From Enoplosus armatus (Eukaryota > Chordata > Actinopteri > Centrarchiformes > Enoplosidae), in NCBI RefSeq assembly GCF_043641665.1, contig NC_092182.1:11098956-11162955 (forward strand): DNA of 64,000 bases. The letters are read 5' to 3'. This document shows positions 57,201 to 64,000 of the stretch, one piece after another. The first letter of the stretch is position 1. The number at the start of each line of letters is the position of its first letter. The translations under genes were made by a program, and so were the position numbers. The notes beneath the pieces are model-generated. The model saw only the letters and a program-made list of their open reading frames with translations, was not told where the DNA came from and did no database searches.

Positions 57201-57521
57201 CAATTAATTTAAGCAAAGATTCCTGTTTGTGCCTTGAAAAATAACTTGAAGATCCATCTTCTAAAGATTTTTCTCCACCAGCCAAAGTGAGCAGCAGGGA
57301 GTTTTCATAAGCGTGACTAAAGCTTCACTCTCCATATTTGAACTGTACTGCAGCAGCTGCTCTGCACTGCTGGAAAAAGCTGAGATCAAGGTGAGTGCGC
57401 AGGAGTGGAGAAAAGCAGCAGAGTCGAAGTTCGCTGGATGATAGAGTACCACTTTGTATGGCACAGCGTTTCTATAGAAACACACCAGCATGGCTCAGCT
57501 GTGCCAGGATCCCCCCTTAGT

Positions 57522-57523
<2 letters not shown>

Positions 57524-57560
<37 letters not shown>
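57524..57560. repeat. (CA)n microsatellite
   Basis: About 18 CA units. They open spurious His/Thr-repeat frames. Confidence 0.95.
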
Positions 57561-57561
<1 letters not shown>

Positions 57562-57758
57562 TGCTCTTTCTGTCTGTCTTTCACACACAAACACACTACT
57601 GTTTGCGTTATTATCTTATTGATAATCTCCTATCTCATACAGCCCACCTGGAAACAACAAATAAAGTTTCTTACCTGCCTCTGGTACCTGCCCTCTTTTG
57701 TCAAGTCACAAGTTTTGTGTCTTTTCTTCTGTCTGATTCTCTCTCACTCTTTTTCTTC

Positions 57759-57766
<8 letters not shown>

Positions 57767-57801
<35 letters not shown>
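57767..57801. repeat. (CT)n microsatellite
   Basis: A CT run within a larger pyrimidine-rich stretch, 57720-57860. Confidence 0.95.
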
Positions 57802-57803
<2 letters not shown>

Positions 57804-58468
57804 TCTGTTTCTCTCCTTCCCTAACCCTCCCCTCCCTCTCTCTTCCCTCTCTCTCTCCTTTGGTGGACAAGCCTGCCTGTTGGGTTGGTTCCCTGGCTTT
57901 CTTCCCTCTGAAGGTCACAGTGGTTCTTTCTCCCCCTCTGCTCGGCTCAGGGCCAGTGAGGTTTAATCCTAATTCCCTCTGGAAGACCGCGGGGCTCTTT
58001 CATGTGTCTGAACTGTGTCACAGTTTGTTATTATTTTGTTCTGTTGCGGCATAGCATGAATATGATCGTCTCAAATAGAGAGAAAAGAAATGAGGGTGCA
58101 TGTTTGCATGTTTGTGTGTATGCACAAGCATGTGTTTCTATATCAGTCTTTGAAAAATGCTGTGAACACTGCAGCTCTGTTAGGGAAAGCCCAGCTGTAA
58201 TTGCATCTCTCCTCTGTCTCCCACCCACCCCGCTATTGTTTAGATGACTGCACTTACATCCAGTCATGTGCTTTTCATTAGCAGCATCTCTCTGCTGACT
58301 CCATGGCATCTTTTCTGTGCCAGTTAAATGTCCAGGAGGAGTTTTCCACCCCCCTCCAGGATCAGTAAACTCACACAGTCCGATTACTGAGGTCCAGCTG
58401 AGGTACGGGGAGTTGTGGAGGGTTTTTCAGAAAGTGGCACTGTGATTAAAAAGGCTACAGCCTCTACG

Positions 58469-58491
58469 TGTGTGTGTGTGTGTGTGTGTGT
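58469..58491. repeat. (GT)n microsatellite
   Basis: About 11 GT units. Confidence 0.9.
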
Positions 58492-61400
58492 TTATATGTC
58501 ACTGGGGGTTAGGAGGTGGACATGTGCTTGCTGCCCTGCATTCCTGTAGAGTGAGCTGCAGCCGAAGGATAACGAGGCGAACATATGTGGGGAACAGTTT
58601 CTGACACACATGTGCCTCCATCTCCCTCTTTCCCTCACTTTATCTTTCTTTATCAGAATCAGAAATACTCTGATTATTCATTATGTCTCCCCACTGTACC
58701 CCTGTCTCCTCTTCACTCAGTCACCTTGTTTGGGATACTGAGCTCAGCTGGGCCAAACATCTGGTCCAGACTGGTCCCAATAAGGACAGGAAGGATACTT
58801 CCAACAAATAGGACACAGAGAGAAATTGGTATATTTAACAAGTACGTCACTTTTTTTGGTGGTTGCTTTTTTTTCTCTCTCTCTCATCTTCCCTGCTACC
58901 ATTTAAGAGAGGGTCCAAGACTGCTATTTAATGACTCCACTGATCAACTACGGTGACCTAATTTCTCACTAAACCTTTATTTGGTGCCGCCTGCAGGGAT
59001 GACATCATTGGAAATAGTTGCTCATTAACAGTGATGGCTCATGATTTGGTTAAATGTTTCATATCACGTCTGTTTAATGAATTCAGAGCAGTAAAGTTTG
59101 AATTGAATAAACTGTAGATTAAAGCAAAGGTGATTCTCTGAATGAGGTGGTCTGCCACAAATAGTTGGTATCCGGCTGCTGTTTGGCAACATGCTGTCTC
59201 TAAATGTGACAGGCTGTGGCTGCAGTGCGCTTTCTACAGGGATGACAAATAAAGGGGACAAACCAGGAGAGGTCTCTCAGACAAAACAGTGTGTGCCTGT
59301 GTCGGATGGGAGACAGAGAAACACCAAGAATTACCACTTCCACTCTTTTAATCACTACATATTTGGACATAATAATAACGATTCATTTTTGCAGTTATTA
59401 TCCAGTCCAACAGATGGTGGGCGCATTATAAGAAAAGAAAGAAACTGCAAGTTAGGTTATAAACTCAGAAGAGTCACTCATGCTAATTTATTTTAAATTA
59501 AGAGTTTAAAACCTGTTAAAGCTTCAGCTCTTGCACCTCCACGAAGCTGCTTGGAGAGAGAAGAGACAGCCGTGAAGTAAGTAGCCGAGCTGAAGTGTTG
59601 AAGAACTCAAGTTTTCGGGGTTTTTTCAGTTGTAAATTATTGTCATGCAACAGACAAGCATTTCTGTATAATCTGAGTTATCAGTTTTTTAAATACAGTC
59701 TAATCCAATACAACAGCCATTCATGACACAGTTCAACAAATCAGCTACCAGATTTTTCGACAACATAGACACTAGCATGTGAAATACAATAGTATAAGAA
59801 ATCGATTTGAGACCATAGTCATGTTTTAATCATTGACCTGCAATATTCTTTTGTATCAGTCAATAAAATATGCTGTAGAGATGAGAAGGATTACAAATTG
59901 TCAGACAAAATATAAATCAATGTACAGCAGGTTTACTATTGTTGAGTCAATGGATGGATTACTGAACACGTCTACTACCGGGCACAGAACTATATGTGTG
60001 TAGTCACTGTGCCTAACATTGTCTACGCAGAGTGGAAGGAATAAAAGTTCATATGACACACCAGAAGGATTAATTCAATTTACAATCATCTATATATACA
60101 CTTTCGAGTTGCCGCAGGAAACAAGCCACCATGACAACTTTACAGAGACTGTTTGTTGCCTCAGGTTTTCATAATCTGTCCATGATTCTGTCCGTACTGT
60201 ACGTGTGTCCATGCATTTTGATGTATTGTTTTTTTCATATTGTGTTTATTAGAGCTTAAGTAGCTAACCCTTGAGGATACAACTGTGTGGTTTGATTTTG
60301 CATGTGAAAACGGAGTCACATGGCCTGTGGAATGTGTTTGGCCTGCACACTCAGATACACAGACAGTCGGATTATTAGTGCTCTGGTTTTCAGGGCTGAA
60401 TCCAACCTGTTGATTCAAGAGGAGAGATATTTAAAGGGCAGAGGACCTTTGCTTTGACTGCAAGAAAGCTTTAAGCAGCAGTCCTCATAGCTATTACATA
60501 CTGCAGCAGCTGTTTTCGAGGCAAATGCAGAGAGCGAGGCAGGCTCAGGCTCCAGCTCCAAATGACTTGATTTGTATAATAATCTGAGAACTTTCCAAGA
60601 ACGGCCTGTTCTGTCATCTACAGAGTGATTTGGATGATTACACTGTTTGATTTAAAGGAGACGCGCATGAGCTACAGCCAGAAATGTTACCAGGGGAAAC
60701 GCATGCCAGAGGAATACTCTTCTCCCCAACATTTACAGACAACTTTCTGATGTGTTGCACCTCTGCAACAAGATGATACAGTATCTTCTACACACTGTGT
60801 ATATATACCTAAGTTCTGCAGGCCGCACCAAGTTTTTCCTTTCCAAAGTAATGTCAAGATCCACAGCTTATCCCGCCCACCATGGCAGATGTTAGCGGTC
60901 ATATAACATGTTTGCCCTTGAAAAGTTTCATACAAATACACATTTATTGTCTCATGAATCATTTTATGATTTCACAAATGACATTATTATTGCATCAATC
61001 ATGAATCAACTTTGTTATTCACTTGAAACAATGCAGGGTGTTTATGGGGATTAAGACGGAGGGATTTGGAGCAGCGCACTAATAGGCTCCCTTCACTGCT
61101 TATTTTATCTACCAGAGATAAAGTGCACAGAGTTTGTGTTTTGTTTTCTTGCTGTTAGCTACACTACCCAGAACCTACCTTAGAGTAGGACACAGAGCAT
61201 ACCACCACAACACCTGTTCATCAGAGGAGTTGGGTAGCTGAAAGGCCCTCTGTTTATCTATGGAGTCAAATGGAAAATATTTCTGTCATTATGACATAGG
61301 TAATAATTAGTTTCTGTCAATCAAATAAATACCAGTGAATTATAAAATTATATTTAAACCATGTGTCTTTTGTGCCAGGTTGTCATATCAATGAAATGAA

Positions 61401-62914
61401 AATGTGACAACACACACTGAACACCATCAGTAACTGTGGATCCCAGACTGAGAAGCATTACATCATGCATGAGATCATACTACACATGCTATTGACTGAA
61501 AAGTACTCTCTCAAGTAAGCGTAGTGTTAAGGCAAGTCACTCGAATGGAAGCCACCTGGATAGTGAACGTTTCCAAATCAAAGCTCATCCATCGTGCAGT
61601 AAGTCAAACATTCTCCCGTCCAGACAGGCTTCAGCTCACACATACTGTTTACACACAATCTGATGAGCTTCACTTACAACTGGTCAGCTCAGTGTGTGAG
61701 AGAACAATGACTTGGAATACCTTATTTACTTATTATTTTTTCAGGATTCGGCTTTTCAGGATAAGACAAATTCAACTCTATTTTGTCTTTGATATGCATT
61801 TAAATCATAGGTTGGTTATAACTGGCTGTGTTCATCCCATCCTACATTGGCATTCTTTGCACGGTCACGTCAGAAACCTCGATGAAGCCAGCTTGTCTGG
61901 TGAAATGTTGTTTAAACTGCATGAAATATATGGGTTGGCCATGCCTTTCAATAAAAACTCCCAACACTTGTCAGTGCTGGTTTTCATGTGGTTCAGGCAT
62001 CTTGTACAGTTTGTTTTTCTTATTGCTTCCTCCCCGCAACATTTTGAATGTTATATCTGAAATGAATTAGTGCTTTGTAATTAATCACAGCAGTCTTTGC
62101 CAGGCAATGAATTCCAGGCAACTGCAGTACAGTATATAATGCTCTACTTTAAATCACTCAAAATACTTGAGTACAGCTTGTTTTGCAAGATTATGTATTA
62201 GATACAGATTGAATTGATTCCATGGTGCTTGGAATTTACCATTTGCCCCCTTTGTTGTCACTACTAACCAAGCTTTCTGTTTTTGCACGACACATATGCA
62301 GTTTACAGTGATAAAGGTGGCAGATTTACCACCAGATTTTGGTTTATTGATTTCAGACAGAGGCAGACAGAGGCAGGATTCTCATTTCTGACTGACAACT
62401 ATATTTTTTGCAGGCTGAAAAAATTGCAGATTTTATCGGCTGTAGCTGGCAAGCTAATTAAGATAACATTGATATAATAGCATCCAGGACTGGCTTTCAC
62501 ACTCGCTTTAGGTCACTTACGTTAAACTCTTTAGATGTAGAGTAACCACAGCGCCATGCACAGTGCCTCAACTTGTTGAGAAATCCAAAGCTTGACAGAA
62601 CTGCCATGCCTTGAAGTTGCTAAACTTGGACAATCACTGTCCGGGGGAGGGGTTTAGCTAATAGTCAATTGATTTAATAAAAAAAAAATCAATGAAGCAG
62701 AAGGGCCTTTACCTGGACTTAGGTTATACTTCTACCGAGGGAGAGACATGAATATGTTGCATTTACAATTCATTATTTTTCACTGCATGCTAATTTAGAG
62801 ACAGGAAAGAGTGAAGATGTTAACACAGATGAATTATTTTAGATAAAAAGGAAGCATAAGCTTACCATGCCCACATGCTTCATGGTATGATAAATGTTAG
62901 TGGTGCGGTACAGT

Positions 62915-62938
62915 AGTGTGTGTGTGTGTGTGTGTGTG
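62915..62938. repeat. (GT)n microsatellite
   Basis: About 12 GT units. Confidence 0.9.
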
Positions 62939-63848
62939 TCCATATTGTGTTGGGTAAGATGCATGTGTTTCACATATGAGGCTCTCCATCGGCGCTCTGT
63001 TAAATATGGAATGTGTGATACAGCCTGCATAAGTAGTCGAACTCTCCTCTCACACGCAATGCACATACTTCACACATACTTTGTTCAGTCTGGACCCTGA
63101 ACCCCACATCTCCCACCTTTAACCACTCTGACCACCTGCACCCTTACCCCACCCCAAGGAGAATAGGAAAACCACAACTACTAGCTCTGCTGCTCTGAGT
63201 TACATTGCATTATCAGCTGCCTAAACATGGTCCTGAGGAAATCATCCAGTGGTGCACAGTGTAAGGACTGTGGCAAAACCTCAGGAAATGGTGTCGTAAA
63301 CAGTCCTTGTTAACATATTACAAACTTTGCAGACTTACGCTTATTGTAAAAAACTAAAGTAAAAGCTAGATTTGGCATTTGTACCAAAAACATGTGTATC
63401 ACTCATTTCCTGGGATAAAGCTCAAGAACAGAACAGGGAGTGAAGATTATGTGTTTTCTGTTGCTGAGGCTCGTAACTGTAAGCTTGTGGCCATCACTAT
63501 TTCTGAAAATGTGTTCAAAAATAAATTGCTGCCATAAGTTAAGAAACGTGAGCCTTCTCTCTTTTTCAATGGCTTAGTGAAATAGAAGTAACCCTCTTCA
63601 GACAATAAAGGAACTACAAGACAGCAGAATCAGCATCTGTGTGTGTGTTTATGTGTGTGTGTGTCTAATGAGAGGGCTGGAGGTCTTAGTCTTGCTTGTA
63701 AACAGGCCTGTAAATGAAACGGCTTCCTCAGTCATCTAACCAAAACCACAAGTACTATAGGCTACAAGTCTGCATTGGATTTAGAGATGATTTCTCCGCC
63801 CAGCAACAAACCGACTCTTCACACAGCTGGGAGGTCCGAACCTCTCTG

Positions 63849-63856
63849 TATAAATA
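63849..63856 (+). promoter_or_regulatory. Candidate TATA promoter of a plus-strand gene at the window edge
   Basis: TATAAATA is followed about 30 bp later by the TCAGTCGG/CCATTAGC region, a plausible start site. The ATG at 63926 opens only a 15-codon frame, so any first exon would be largely non-coding. In mammals FMOD and PRELP lie near each other and are divergently transcribed, so fmod is the natural candidate for a plus-strand gene here. No fmod coding sequence lies inside the window. Confidence 0.3.
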
Positions 63857-64000
63857 ATTCCCCTTTTGGAGTCAGTCGGTCCATTAGCCTGTCCAATAGT
63901 TTAGTTTGAGGCTTATTTATTGAACATGGACTATAAGAAAACAGATTTTACAGAACAGTCAGGGCATTGATGCATCTTGCATTGGACTCCTCAAAGCTAT

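Larger units (their letters stand above)
54213..63840. other. Long non-coding stretch upstream of prelp
   Basis: No coding gene recognised in 9.6 kb. It should contain the non-coding first exon and promoter of prelp (minus strand), which I could not place. On the plus strand, strong-looking 5' splice sites occur at 57390 (ATCAAG/GTGAGT) and 59575 (GTGAA/GTAAGT), possible non-coding exons of an unknown transcript. The longest ATG-initiated open frame is 61545-62060 (172 codons), without recognisable domains. Microsatellites are listed separately. Confidence 0.5.

Noticed and set aside
57405..57966. 139- and 158-codon plus-strand frames
   Set aside because: They consist largely of (CA)n and (CT)n translation and show no domain.

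Overview
This is a vertebrate nuclear window, almost certainly from a spiny-rayed (percomorph) teleost. The genes have short spliced exons with GT-AG introns, the intergenic DNA is AT-rich with many (GT)n, (CA)n and (CT)n microsatellites, and fish-type L2 and L1 retrotransposon relics and non-autonomous repeats are present. The encoded IL-10 has the extra N-terminal cysteines typical of fish IL-10. All gene models below were assembled by eye from splice sites and reading frame. No database search was possible.

Layout: (1) 1-5.4 kb is mostly non-coding, with a possible last exon of an upstream + strand gene at 208-260. (2) 5.4-29.3 kb is mapkapk2 (MK2 kinase) on the + strand: ten coding exons, 383 aa, a 13.8-kb first intron and a CRE-bearing promoter. 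(3) 29.3-34.5 kb is intergenic and holds a decayed minus-strand L2/Maui-like LINE. (4) 34.5-36.65 kb is il10 on the - strand: five exons, 185 aa, with AU-rich elements in its 3'UTR. (5) 36.6-44.6 kb is il10 upstream DNA carrying an L1-like LINE and another LINE reverse-transcriptase relic. (6) 44.0-44.87 kb is a chimeric fusion of il10 exon 1 and il20l exons 2-3 on the - strand. (7) 46.2-48.77 kb is an intact IL-19/20-like cytokine gene (il20l, also called il19l) on the - strand: five coding exons, 173 aa, and a probable non-coding first exon. (8) 50.8-54.2 kb is prelp (prolargin), an extracellular-matrix leucine-rich proteoglycan, on the - strand: six coding exons, 379 aa, with one GC-AG intron. 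(9) 54.2-64 kb has no recognisable coding gene. A TATA-type + strand promoter candidate lies at the right edge; fmod would be the synteny-based guess.

How the parts fit together: mapkapk2, il10 and il20l form the conserved vertebrate IL-10 cytokine block. MK2 is known to stabilise AU-rich cytokine mRNAs, and the il10 and il20l 3'UTRs here carry ATTTA motifs. The main discovery is that the il10-il20l block was tandemly duplicated. The junction joined the 5' part of one il10 copy (leader, signal peptide, first helix) in frame to the 3' part of one il20l copy. The resulting two-exon ORF of 173 codons is open with usable splice sites. It has lost key cysteines, carries a frameshifting deletion and ends in non-cytokine sequence, so it is either a young chimeric gene or a transcribed pseudogene. 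A 259-bp part of its first exon is nearly identical to il10, which suggests recent gene conversion.
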